Source: Candidatus Flavonifractor merdavium
GTDB lineage: Bacteria > Bacillota > Clostridia > Oscillospirales > Oscillospiraceae
Assembly: GCA_019119335.1 (NCBI GenBank)
Contig: DWXF01000006.1
Span: forward strand, 1-64,000
Reading direction: 5' to 3'
DNA: 64,000 nt
Part shown: piece by piece, positions 50,107 through 58,123 of the stretch
Layout: every line of letters begins with the position of its first letter
Position numbering within the stretch: position 1 is the stretch's first letter
Translations under genes and position numbers: made by a program
Notes under the pieces: model-generated
Told to the model about the DNA's origin: nothing
Databases searched by the model: none
What the model saw: the letters and a program-made list of their open reading frames with translations, nothing else

Positions 50107-51444
50107 TCAGTTGGGACGAAGCATCAGCTTGATGTACTGCCAGGTGATGCACAGCGCCCCCCGGCGTACCCGGCGGTAGACGGACAGGCCGTAGCGCTCC
50201 CTGATATACCGCCGCCCCTTCCGGGCGGCGGAGGTTTTCCAGTAGGCCCGGAGGATGTGGTAGTAAAAGGCCCGCTTGGACATGCGCTCCGGCTCCAGCG
50301 CGGCGTGGGCCATGTCAAAGAGGTGGTAATTGCCCTCCTTTTCGGTAATGCGCCCCTTCCACGCCTCATAGAGGGGAGTGCCCTTGATGGGCGTGACGGG
50401 CTGGATATTCACCATGGGGTGCTCAAAGGAGTTGAGGTAGGCGATGAGGGCGTCAAAGTCCCGCTTCTCCCAGTCGAAGCCCACGATAAGGCCGCTGTAA
50501 CACTGCACACCGTACTTCTCCAGGATCCGCACCGCCCGGTTGTTGACCTCCACCGTGGTGCGCTTGCGGTATTCCTCCAGCTCGCCGGCCTTGAAGGACT
50601 CCAGCCCCACAAAAAAGGCGTCGAAGCCGTGGCGGGCCAGCAGTTCCACCAATTCCTCGTGCTCTGCGATGAAATCCGCCCGGCCGAAGGCCAGGAAGGT
50701 CTTGCGGATGCCCCGCTCCTCCAGCCCCCGGCAGAAGTCCCGCAGCCGCTGGGGCTCGAAGAGGAAATCGTCGTCCACGATAAAGACGTTCTCCTCCCGG
50801 ATCTCCTCCAGCTCGTCCAGCACATCCTCCAGCTCCCGCTGAAAATAGGGCCCCAGCCGGGCGCAGAAGCAGAAGGCGCAGTCGTAGGGGCAGCTGAAGG
50901 AGGTCTTGATGGTGGCGCAGCGGTCGTGGTAAATGTAGTTGTAATGGGGACGATACCTTGCCGTCTTGCTCCGGTCGGGGTGCGGGAAGGGGAAACACGG
51001 CTCTTTTGGGACCCGGCCCAGAGCGCTCAGCTCCTCCCGGGACGCCCCCCGCTCCACCCCCGCCATCACTCCCGCCAGGGCGTACAGCCCCCCGGTGAGC
51101 ACCACATCCAGAAAGGGGCTTTCAAAGTCCTCCGGCACCACCTCGGCGTGGACGCCCCCCACCAGAGTGATAATGGACGGATCGTGGTCCTTCACCCGCC
51201 GGGCATACTCCTTCACCACGCCGACGTGGATCTGATAGGCGGTGAAGGCCACCACTTGGTAGTCCCCCGCCCGCAAGGCGGCGGAGAAGTCCCGGTCCAG
51301 CACCAGGTCCACAATGTCCGCCCGGTGGCCCAGCCTCTCCAGCAGGGCGGCGGCGTACTCCAGCTCCAGCGGCTCGCAGAGCATGAAGCTCTGGAGGTTG
51401 ATGGTGTCCTTATGGGGGCGGGGCTTCACCAGCAGGATGTTCAT
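50107..51444 (-). CDS. B12-binding-domain radical SAM protein 2
   Basis: A 445-residue enzyme of the same architecture but only distantly similar to the neighbour. The B12-type domain is residues 1-150 (ILLVKPRPHKDTINLQSF; VVAFTAYQIHVGVV; TLVGGVHAEVVPEDF). The cluster motif is C185-x3-C189-x2-C192 (SCPYDCAFCFC), with an extra Cys at 194. The ATG 51444 overlaps the stop of the GNAT gene (ATGA). The two radical SAM genes and two acyltransferase-like genes share a promoter, which suggests sequential steps. Confidence 0.85.
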   Translation of the reverse strand: MNILLVKPRPHKDTINLQSFMLCEPLELEYAAALLERLGHRADIVDLVLDRDFSAALRAGDYQVVAFTAYQIHVGVVKEYARRVKDHDPSIITLVGGVHAEVVPEDFESPFLDVVLTGGLYALAGVMAGVERGASREELSALGRVPKEPCFPFPHPDRSKTARYRPHYNYIYHDRCATIKTSFSCPYDCAFCFCARLGPYFQRELEDVLDELEEIREENVFIVDDDFLFEPQRLRDFCRGLEERGIRKTFLAFGRADFIAEHEELVELLARHGFDAFFVGLESFKAGELEEYRKRTTVEVNNRAVRILEKYGVQCYSGLIVGFDWEKRDFDALIAYLNSFEHPMVNIQPVTPIKGTPLYEAWKGRITEKEGNYHLFDMAHAALEPERMSKRAFYYHILRAYWKTSAARKGRRYIRERYGLSVYRRVRRGALCITWQYIKLMLRPN

Positions 51445-52448
51445 AGCTCCTCCTTGAACACACGAAACCGGGTTTTGACGGGCTTGTACTCCAGAAACGG
51501 GGCAAACCGGCGGCAGAGCGCGTTGACCAGGGGGTTGGAGTGGTGGAGGGCGGCGTAGAGGCGGGTATAACGGCAGCCCAGCTTCAGCTTGGTGTCGTCG
51601 GCCGTCTGGCCGAAGTCGATGGTGCGAAAGCCCTTTCGGATGCCGTAGTCCACAATCTCCAGCAGCATCCGGTGGTAAACCGGCAGACGGGCGTTGCACC
51701 GGTAGTCCAGGCCCACAAATTCAAAAATCAGCTCTTCCCCGTTCTCCAGCAGCTGGACGAAGCCCACCGGCTCTCCCCCCTCCTCGGCCACAAACAGGCG
51801 GAACATCTCCCCCTGAAAATAGGCCTTGCTGAGCCGCTCAATGCGCACCCGGGAGGAATCCCGCACGTTGCAGTAGAGGGAGTGGAGCCGGTCATCGAAC
51901 CCGCCGCCGTCCTCCAGATAGCGGATGGTCAGGCCCGCCGTCTTTTTCAGGATGCGCTTGTAGTGGTTGCGGTAGGGGCTTCGCATGCTGCCCAGATACT
52001 CCTCCAGGCTGTTCCACCGGAGGGTGAGGATGCACTTGGGACAGGTCAGCCCCACGGCAAAGCCGTCCACCGCCCCGTCGGGCAGGTTGAGCACCATCTT
52101 AAAACCACGGATGGCCCGGATCTCCCGGAACAGGGCCTCCCGCAACTCCCCCAGCACCACCCCGCTTCGGGTGACGCACATGGGCAGGTAGATGAGCGTG
52201 ACGGTTATAGGGAGATCCACCGGAGAGAACATGCCCAGGTTGTAGCCCTTCCGCCGGTGCGCCACGAAATAGCTGTCCAGCTGCCCCGCCCGGTTATAGA
52301 GCATGTGATAGCTGGGCTGGTAGTCCTCCTCCGTCCCCTCCACAAAGGCGAGGAAATCCCGCTTCAGGTAGGGATTGTCCCCCGCCAGGCGGTCCCACGC
52401 CTCAGGCAGGCGCTTTGCCCGGGTCTCCACACGCACCTCATAGTCCAT
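51441..52448 (-). CDS. GNAT/FemAB-like acyltransferase 1 (BioF2-like)
   Basis: A 335-residue soluble protein with two GNAT-like halves. The C-terminal half shows SPYRNHYKRILKKTAGL, FVAEEGGEPVGFVQLLENG and LPVYHRMLLEIVDYGIRKGF, the pattern of the Acetyltransf_6/FemAB group, which transfers amino acids or acyl groups to cell-envelope or lipid acceptors. It starts at ATG 52448 in an 11-base overlap with the upstream gene. A longer open frame that continues back into that gene is discarded. Substrate unknown. Confidence 0.7.
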   Translation of the reverse strand: MDYEVRVETRAKRLPEAWDRLAGDNPYLKRDFLAFVEGTEEDYQPSYHMLYNRAGQLDSYFVAHRRKGYNLGMFSPVDLPITVTLIYLPMCVTRSGVVLGELREALFREIRAIRGFKMVLNLPDGAVDGFAVGLTCPKCILTLRWNSLEEYLGSMRSPYRNHYKRILKKTAGLTIRYLEDGGGFDDRLHSLYCNVRDSSRVRIERLSKAYFQGEMFRLFVAEEGGEPVGFVQLLENGEELIFEFVGLDYRCNARLPVYHRMLLEIVDYGIRKGFRTIDFGQTADDTKLKLGCRYTRLYAALHHSNPLVNALCRRFAPFLEYKPVKTRFRVFKEEL

Positions 52449-53490
52449 CAATCCAGTACACCTCATACTTCCGGTGGGGCTCCCCCAGCAGATGGCGGTT
52501 GAGCCGGGTGGAGGGCAGGTTGTTGTCCCAGACAAAATTGGTCTCCAGCCAGGGGTAGCGCTCCCCCGCCAGACGGTTGAATGTCCGCAGCAGGGCCACG
52601 GTGGCCGCCGGGGACCGGGAGCCGATGGCGTTGAGTTTGGCGGTGGTGATCCTCTTCCGTTTGAAAAGCCAGGCCGCCCCGATGGCGGGCAGGCTGTGCT
52701 CCCGCCCGCCGGAGAGCATCTCGTTGAAATCCGGGTGCCAGAAGAGAAAGCCCACGTCCTCCCCCGCCCGGTTTCGGGCGAAGAGCAGGTGCTCATCCCG
52801 GAGAAAAGGCCGCAGAGCCTTCATCAGGTGGTAAAAGTGCCCCTCTTGGGTGGGGAAATAGAGGTGGGTCTTTCCAATGGTCTGTTCGCACAGCGCCCGC
52901 ATGCGCTCGGTCTCCCGGTAAAATTGCCTCAGATCGCACCGGCAGACCTCCACGGCGGGAGCGGTCTGGGGCAGCCGCCGCGCCGCCGCCCTCCGCTCTC
53001 CCCGGTAGGTGGAGAGGGTATCCCTGCGCAGGTCCTGGAAGTAGTCCCCGTAGTAGGGCTTGTTATACAGACTGTCGAAGGTGTTTTTATGGGAAAAGCC
53101 CGCGGTCAGAATGCCCACCCCGTAGCTGATGTGGGCGTTGAGGCCGATGACCACCCGGGACAGGCCCAGGCGTCTGGCCCGTTCCTTCGCCTGGGAGAGC
53201 AGCAGCTCCACCGCCCCCCGCTGGCCCTCCAGCGCCTCAAAAAAGGACACCTGCAAGGCGGGCAGGCCGGGGTGATGGAGCAGCATGGCCTGGGCCAGCA
53301 CACGCCCGTCCTCCTCCACCAGCACCGGCGTCACCCGGCAGGCCCGGGCAAAAGGGGTGGTCTGATCCAGCAACTCCCGCAGCACAAAGGAGCTGGTGCT
53401 CACATAGCAGGGGTCGCCCTGATAGAGCCCGCGCTGAAAGTCCAGGTATCGTTTTCGCCCCCGGGCGTCCGTGATCACAGTGAGGTGCAT
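52438..53490 (-). CDS. GNAT/FemAB-like protein 2
   Basis: A 350-residue soluble protein, first gene of the unit. The N-terminal half has SRVVIGLNAHISYGVGILTAGF and the C-terminal half LLFARNRAGEDVGFLFWHPDFNEML plus AAWLFKRKRITTAKLNAIG, consistent with a GNAT-like double fold, but similarity is weaker than for the neighbour. Start at ATG 53490 preceded by GGGGAG; an in-frame ATG 18 bases upstream is less likely. It may donate or accept an acyl group in the same pathway as the two radical SAM enzymes. Confidence 0.65.
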   Translation of the reverse strand: MHLTVITDARGRKRYLDFQRGLYQGDPCYVSTSSFVLRELLDQTTPFARACRVTPVLVEEDGRVLAQAMLLHHPGLPALQVSFFEALEGQRGAVELLLSQAKERARRLGLSRVVIGLNAHISYGVGILTAGFSHKNTFDSLYNKPYYGDYFQDLRRDTLSTYRGERRAAARRLPQTAPAVEVCRCDLRQFYRETERMRALCEQTIGKTHLYFPTQEGHFYHLMKALRPFLRDEHLLFARNRAGEDVGFLFWHPDFNEMLSGGREHSLPAIGAAWLFKRKRITTAKLNAIGSRSPAATVALLRTFNRLAGERYPWLETNFVWDNNLPSTRLNRHLLGEPHRKYEVYWIDGL

Positions 53491-53520
53491 CGTCTCCCCC
53501 CTGTCCATAAAGGTAGTCTC

Positions 53521-53549
53521 AGTATAGCATGGGGCTTGCTGCGGGACAA
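53521..53549 (-). promoter_or_regulatory. Promoter of the radical SAM/acyltransferase operon
   Basis: TTGTCC (53544-53549), 17 bases, TATACT (53521-53526) on the minus strand, 31 bases before the first gene. Confidence 0.65.
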
Positions 53550-53672
53550 GCACAATCCTTCCGGCACCGTCCCCCAGCAATCCCCCTACCCTGCAGGCCG
53601 GATATTGGGAGAGTCTTTCGGTCCATGACCAGGAGGATCAGGGGGCCGCGCCCCCGCCGGCGCAGGAGTCTC

Positions 53673-53701
53673 TTGCAAGGCGCCAAAATAAACCTTATAA
53701 T
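53673..53701 (+). promoter_or_regulatory. Promoter of the sigma factor operon
   Basis: TTGCAA (53673-53678), 17 bases, perfect TATAAT (53696-53701). Confidence 0.7.
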
Positions 53702-53773
53702 GTAAGTTACCAGTCAAATCTGAGCGATCTTTCCGGAGCAGCCGGGAGATTGCGTGATACAGGTGGTGAAACC

Positions 53774-54268
53774 GTGGGCAATTCCATGCCGGATGAAGGG
53801 CTGATTACAACACTATATCAGGAGATGTACGGCCGGATGATTGCCTACGCCTCCAGCGTTCTGGGAGACCGGAGTCTGGCGGAAGAAGCGGTGCAGGATA
53901 CCTTCTGTATCTTTTGTGTGAAGGCAGAGACAACCCTGCGGCACGAAAACCCCCGGGGCTGGCTGATGCGCACCCTTCAGAATGTCATGCGGAACATGCA
54001 GCGCCACCGGGCCGCCGCCAGTCGGCTGATCATGCAGTCTCTGCAAACCGAGCATTTGGAAGAGCTGCTGGTGTATGATGAGGAGGATGTGGAGCTTCTC
54101 TATGAGGACCTGGCCGCCCATGCGGATTTTCAGCTGTTCAAGCGGGTTGTGCTGGACGGCTGCACCATGCAGGAGGCCGCCCAGGAGCGGGGGATCACGG
54201 TGGAGGCCTGCAAGAAGCGCATCCAGCGGCTGCGCACCCATTTGAAGCAGAAACTCTCCGATCTCTGA
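53774..54268 (+). CDS. ECF-type RNA polymerase sigma factor
   Basis: A 164-residue sigma factor with region 2 (YQEMYGRMIAYASSVLGDRSLAEEAVQDTFCIF) and region 4 (VVLDGCTMQEAAQERGITVEACKKRIQRLRTHLKQ). Both a GTG at 53774 (with AGGTGG seven bases before) and an ATG at 53786 can start it; an upstream TTG is too near its site. It is followed after 58 bases by a membrane DUF4367 protein that probably holds it in check, the usual ECF/anti-sigma arrangement. The signal and the target promoters are not known. Confidence 0.88.
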   Translation: MGNSMPDEGLITTLYQEMYGRMIAYASSVLGDRSLAEEAVQDTFCIFCVKAETTLRHENPRGWLMRTLQNVMRNMQRHRAAASRLIMQSLQTEHLEELLVYDEEDVELLYEDLAAHADFQLFKRVVLDGCTMQEAAQERGITVEACKKRIQRLRTHLKQKLSDL

Positions 54269-54326
54269 GCGCCATGTCCCCAATGCAACCGTCTTGTACA
54301 TAAACTGTATGAAAGGAGGGAGCGCG

Positions 54327-55247
54327 GTGTCCGTACCGGAAAAGAGCAAGCAGCGGGACTATTCCCGCTATGACCAGATGAGCACAGCCGAGCTGGAACA
54401 GATTCTCCGTCTGGATTTCCAGGCTTCGGACGGGACAGCGTCTGATCTGGATGCCATTTTGTATATCGCCGACCTGCTGGCCAAACGAAGCGGGCCGTCC
54501 GATCCGGATGCCGCCTGGGAGAAGTTCCAGACCCAGTACCGCCCTTATGCCGACGGCCGCTCCCTGTACGACTGGGACGACGGCGGCGGCATCCCGGCGC
54601 TGGAAACGGCACAGAATCCCCCCGTCTCTGTCCGGCCCCGGCGCCTGCGGCGGCTGGCTGTGCTGGCGGCCGTTCTGGCGGCCCTCCTCCTGGGCGGAAT
54701 GGCGGCTCAGGCCGCCGGTGTGGATATTCTGGGCGTCTTTGCCCTGTGGACGGATGAGAACTTCCGTTTCGTTCCCATGGACCCGGACGAAGCCTCCGGC
54801 GCCGGCACAGACCCGGAGACCCCCGCGCAGCAGCAGCCCATTCTCCAAACATTGGGACTGGACGGTCTGTTCCCCACATGGTGCCCCGAGGGCTTTTTCC
54901 CCGGCTCCACAAATATTACCGAGCTTAACAACAGCATCTCCGCAAATGTGTCCTTCTACGGTGATGTCAGGTACTATTCTGTGGTGGTCCAGCAATTTTT
55001 GCAGCCCCAGACCTCTACCGGCACGTTTGAAAAGGACGACACCCCTGTGGAGGAGTATGTCCACAACGGTTGGGTTTTTTATATCCTCTCCAACCTGGAC
55101 ACCCTGACCGCCACCGCTTATGACGGGACCTATATGATCATGATCAGCGGCTCACTCACCAGAGAGGAAATCAAGGCCGTTATTGACTCCATTCCCCTCC
55201 CCCAGTCCACCCAGAGCCAGGAGCGGGTCCAATCGCCCATACAGTAG
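54327..55247 (+). CDS. Membrane anti-sigma-like protein with DUF4367 domain
   Basis: A 306-residue single-pass protein. Residues 1-105 are a charged cytoplasmic part that could bind the sigma factor (LDAILYIADLLAKRSG), 109-130 is the membrane helix after RPRRLRRL, and the outside part ends in a DUF4367 domain (about 185-295: PTWCPEGFFPGSTNIT; SVVVQQFLQPQTSTGTFEKDDTPVEEY). GTG at 54327 follows GGAGGG by six bases; the longer frame starting at an upstream ATG has no ribosome site. Inferred to regulate the upstream sigma factor in response to an envelope signal. Confidence 0.8.
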   Translation: MSVPEKSKQRDYSRYDQMSTAELEQILRLDFQASDGTASDLDAILYIADLLAKRSGPSDPDAAWEKFQTQYRPYADGRSLYDWDDGGGIPALETAQNPPVSVRPRRLRRLAVLAAVLAALLLGGMAAQAAGVDILGVFALWTDENFRFVPMDPDEASGAGTDPETPAQQQPILQTLGLDGLFPTWCPEGFFPGSTNITELNNSISANVSFYGDVRYYSVVVQQFLQPQTSTGTFEKDDTPVEEYVHNGWVFYILSNLDTLTATAYDGTYMIMISGSLTREEIKAVIDSIPLPQSTQSQERVQSPIQ

Positions 55248-55268
55248 ACTGGTCCGAGCTCCATATCC

Positions 55269-55305
55269 AAAGGAGCCTGCCGCGATACCGCGGCAGGCTC
55301 CTTTT
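55269..55305 (+). terminator. Terminator of the sigma/anti-sigma operon
   Basis: AAAGGAGCCTGCCGCG / CGCGGCAGGCTCCTTTT arms, ATAC loop, T-run. Confidence 0.94.
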
Positions 55306-55322
55306 TGCTTTTGTATGTTTTC

Positions 55323-55610
55323 TCAGGGGGTATTCCGGGGTCTGCGGGCCAGTTCCATAATCTCAGGATACTTTCCAATCACGTAATCATAGCTGTCCCT
55401 TCTGTGGGGCAGCAGGCATTGGCTGCAATCCTTGATCCCGTTTTCCAGATACTTGAAGTTCCCGCCGCACTTGTCTCCCAGCGCGTACAGGGGACAATAG
55501 CAGAACAGGCAGTTAAAGTCCTCCGGCTGCTCCGTCCGATGGCAGGGAAAATACTCACACTGCCGGTGAGAGAAAAAGCGGTACTGCTCTGGCTGCTTTT
55601 TTTCTTCCAT
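55323..55610 (-). CDS. Cysteine-rich small domain protein
   Basis: A 95-residue protein with eleven Cys residues in the order FSHRQCEYFPCHR, FNCLFCYCPLY, DKCGGN and KDCSQCLLPH. This is the cysteine-rich small domain (PF04071) which in other genomes is fused to or beside cobalamin-biosynthesis genes. It has no signal peptide and should bind zinc or iron. ATG 55610 has AAGGAG nearby; an extended in-frame form of 126 residues is not supported. No cobalamin genes are in this window. Confidence 0.82.
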   Translation of the reverse strand: MEEKKQPEQYRFFSHRQCEYFPCHRTEQPEDFNCLFCYCPLYALGDKCGGNFKYLENGIKDCSQCLLPHRRDSYDYVIGKYPEIMELARRPRNTP

Positions 55611-55766
55611 TTCCACGGTCTCCTTTCTGCCCGTTCCAGGGGGCGCCCAGGCAGGAGACCGCCTCCGTCCCCTTGCGGCACGCCCCATGGTCAGGCTTTT
55701 CACCCTTGATTATACCACAATCCCGCCCGCATATGGTATTCCAAACCTGCTGACTTTACCGGAATA

Positions 55767-56453
55767 TCAGATTCCCAGCGGCAGCGTTCCGGTGACGCTG
55801 CGCTTGATGTAGCCGCTGAGCATTTCTTTCCAGTGGGCCTCCATGGCAGCCTGAGCGGCGGCGGGGTCTCCCCCGCGGATGGCCTCTACCGTCTGACGGT
55901 GAAAGCTGACGCTCTTCTCCAGGGTCTCCAGGGCATAGTGGTCGGCTGCAGCCCGGGTAACGCGGTGCATCTGGTTGTTGATCTGATTCAGGATGTCAAC
56001 CAGCCGCTTGTTGGCGCAGTTTTGACTCAGCAAATCATGAAATACAAAGTCCTCGTGGGAGATCTCGCGGGGGGAAAGGAGGCCCTCCTTCAGCATACGC
56101 TCCTCCCGGCTCACGGACTCCTCCATACGATTCAAAAGGCTGTCCGTATGATTCTGGGCAATCAAAAAAGCGGCCAGGCCATCGTTGGCTGTCCGCAGCT
56201 GATAGAGCTCCACAATGTCGTCAATGGTCACATAGGGAACCATGGCGCCCCGATTGGGAATGAGATTCACAAACCGGTCCTGCGCCAAACGGATCAGCGC
56301 CTCCCGCACCGGAGTCCGGCTGACGGCGAATTGCTTGCACAGCTCATTTTCAATCAGGAATGTACCGCCAGGATATTTCCCGTCAATGATCTCGTCACGC
56401 ACAGTAAAGTAGATTTGATTGCTCTTGTTGGCATCGTTTGACTGCTTAGCCAT
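55767..56453 (-). CDS. GntR-family regulator, FadR/FCD type
   Basis: A 228-residue repressor. Residues 15-75 form the winged helix (YFTVRDEIIDGKYPGGTFLIENELCKQFAVSRTPVREALIRLAQDRFV) and residues 90-215 the helical FCD ligand-binding domain with the metal-site Asp/His positions in HEDFVFHDLLSQ and SVSFHRQTVEAI. It is divergent from the MFS/hydrolase operon. The palindrome ATTGTATACAAT over the MFS -10 box fits a FadR-type operator. It probably represses the operon until its substrate or intermediate appears. Confidence 0.92.
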   Translation of the reverse strand: MAKQSNDANKSNQIYFTVRDEIIDGKYPGGTFLIENELCKQFAVSRTPVREALIRLAQDRFVNLIPNRGAMVPYVTIDDIVELYQLRTANDGLAAFLIAQNHTDSLLNRMEESVSREERMLKEGLLSPREISHEDFVFHDLLSQNCANKRLVDILNQINNQMHRVTRAAADHYALETLEKSVSFHRQTVEAIRGGDPAAAQAAMEAHWKEMLSGYIKRSVTGTLPLGI

Positions 56454-56506
56454 GTTTCTATGGATTCCTTTCGATACAGTTCATTGATTTGGCCTGTTTT
56501 TCTTTC

Positions 56507-56536
56507 ATTATTTACCAATGTGCGGGTAAATGTCAA
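56507..56536 (-). promoter_or_regulatory. Promoter of the GntR gene
   Basis: TTGACA (56531-56536), 18 bases, AATAAT (56507-56512) on the minus strand. Confidence 0.7.
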
Positions 56537-56618
56537 GCAAATTGCGCCACTTTTCTGAAAAAACTTAAAGGAGCGCGGGGTTCTGGCAGGCGCGTTATAT
56601 TGGATGTATAAAATAAGC

Positions 56619-56647
56619 TTGACAAAGGTATTCAGATTGTATACAAT
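56619..56647 (+). promoter_or_regulatory. SigA promoter of the MFS/OCH/FAH operon
   Basis: TTGACA (56619-56624), exactly 17 bases, TACAAT (56642-56647). The rest of the 300-base gap between the GntR and MFS genes holds the divergent promoter described above and nothing else I can identify. Confidence 0.88.
56636..56647. promoter_or_regulatory. Probable GntR operator over the -10 box
   Basis: ATTGTATACAAT is a perfect 12-bp palindrome that contains the TNGTNTACNA core typical of FadR-subfamily sites. Its right half is the -10 of the MFS promoter, so binding would block RNA polymerase. Confidence 0.8.
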
Positions 56648-56753
56648 GTGAATGCAGAAAAGCCCACCCTGTTTCTGGCAGCAGGGAACGCTCCTTCGGC
56701 AGACAGACGGCGGCGCGCAGCACAACATCCTATGAGAGAAAGAGGTTGAGGAA

Positions 56754-57995
56754 ATGTCAAATCCAATTGAAAAGGCTTCGGAAAACAAGACCATCAAATT
56801 CGGCGCGGTCATGTCCATTATCTGCGGCTTGATTCTGTCCATGGGCGCCATCCACATGGACACCATCAACTGGATCCTGCCCACCATCGCCACGGACCTG
56901 GCTTCGGGCAACAGCACCCTGATGGTGACCTCCGGATTCTTCTACGGCATGATGGTAGGCCACGTCATTGTCGGCCCCCTCTCCGATATGATTGGCAAAA
57001 AGAAGACCATGGTCTTCGGCTTTCTCATTTGTATCGTGGGCGCCGCCATCGGCTCCCAGGCAAGCGGGCTGGGCGGACTGATTGCCGCCCGTCTGCTCCA
57101 GGGCGTGGGCGGCGCAGCCTCCTCCAACGCCGCCCGGGCCGTGGGCGGCGACGCCGGCAAGGGCCGCAAGTCCGCCATGGCCCTGACCTTCATGCAGATC
57201 TGGTCCGCCGCCATTCCCATTATCCTGCCCCTCTCCGGCAAGTGGGTGGGCAACAGCTTCGGCTGGCCCGCCATCTTCTGGCTGCAGGCCGGCATCTGCG
57301 GCATTCTGTGCATTCTGGTGCTGATCTTCGTGCAGGAGACCTCCGAAATCGCCGGCAAGGGCTGCGTCAAGCGGATTTTCGGCGAGGTCAAGAGCTGCCT
57401 GGCCACCCCTGAGTATGTGTTCTTTGTGCTGTGCTTTGCCTTCAACATGGCCACCTTCTTCCTGTATTCCGGCTCCATGTCCTTTGCCATGGTGACCGAG
57501 CTGGGCATGGACAACAGCCACTATGCCAACGTCTACGCCTGGGGCGCGGTGGCCATGACCATCTTCGCCTTCCTGGGCCGCACCTTCATCGCCCCCAAGG
57601 TCAATCCCTCCGCTATCATCAAGACGCTGAACCTGGTCCAGGTGGCCGTGGCGGTCTTTTTTGCCGCCGCCTTCATCGGCGGATTTGCCGACTGGCGCTA
57701 CATGCAATACATGCTGTGGGTCCTGCCCGCCGTCCAGGGTATCGTGCTCCCCGTGGCCATGTCCCTGGTAATGAACGCCTCCGGCAAGGCCACCGGCACC
57801 GGCGCCGCCTTTATGGGCTTTGTCCAGTATCTCTTCTCCTCCATCACCACCTCCATCCTGGCCACCGTCAAGGAGGGCGGCTCTGTGGGCCAGTACATCG
57901 GCATCATGATGATCATTACCGCCAGCTGTTCCTTCATCGCCTGTATCTTCGGCAAGCGGTGCCTGCTGAAGAAGGACCCCAACGCCGTCATCTGA
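56754..57995 (+). CDS. MFS transporter (Bcr/CflA-like DHA1 type)
   Basis: A 413-residue transporter with twelve helices. GPLSDMIGKKKTMVFGF is the MFS loop 2-3 motif, and ARLLQGVGGAASSNAARAVGGD resembles the Bcr/CflA motif. In this operon with catabolic hydrolases an importer, or an exporter of the products, is equally possible from sequence alone. ATG at 56754 follows GAGGTTGAGG. It is the first gene after the GntR-controlled promoter; a hairpin separates it from the hydrolase genes. Confidence 0.9.
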   Translation: MSNPIEKASENKTIKFGAVMSIICGLILSMGAIHMDTINWILPTIATDLASGNSTLMVTSGFFYGMMVGHVIVGPLSDMIGKKKTMVFGFLICIVGAAIGSQASGLGGLIAARLLQGVGGAASSNAARAVGGDAGKGRKSAMALTFMQIWSAAIPIILPLSGKWVGNSFGWPAIFWLQAGICGILCILVLIFVQETSEIAGKGCVKRIFGEVKSCLATPEYVFFVLCFAFNMATFFLYSGSMSFAMVTELGMDNSHYANVYAWGAVAMTIFAFLGRTFIAPKVNPSAIIKTLNLVQVAVAVFFAAAFIGGFADWRYMQYMLWVLPAVQGIVLPVAMSLVMNASGKATGTGAAFMGFVQYLFSSITTSILATVKEGGSVGQYIGIMMIITASCSFIACIFGKRCLLKKDPNAVI

Positions 57996-58030
57996 GCGGG
58001 CCTTCCGTCCTTCTGCCGCCCGACCTGTTT

Positions 58031-58065
58031 CGACCCCGCCCCGCCGCCTTGGCAGGGCGGGGTCG
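58031..58065 (+). terminator. Intercistronic hairpin after the MFS gene
   Basis: CGACCCCGCCC / GGGCGGGGTCG are 11-bp perfect arms with a 13-base loop and no T-run, so it may attenuate or protect the transcript rather than end it. Confidence 0.55.
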
Positions 58066-58123
58066 GACAAAAATATCCTTCTTACGCCACGCAAGCCTGA
58101 AATCAAATAAAGGAGAGAAGCAT

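Noticed and set aside
51441-52796. 451-codon version of acyltransferase 1
   Set aside because: Its first 116 codons read the upstream gene in another frame.
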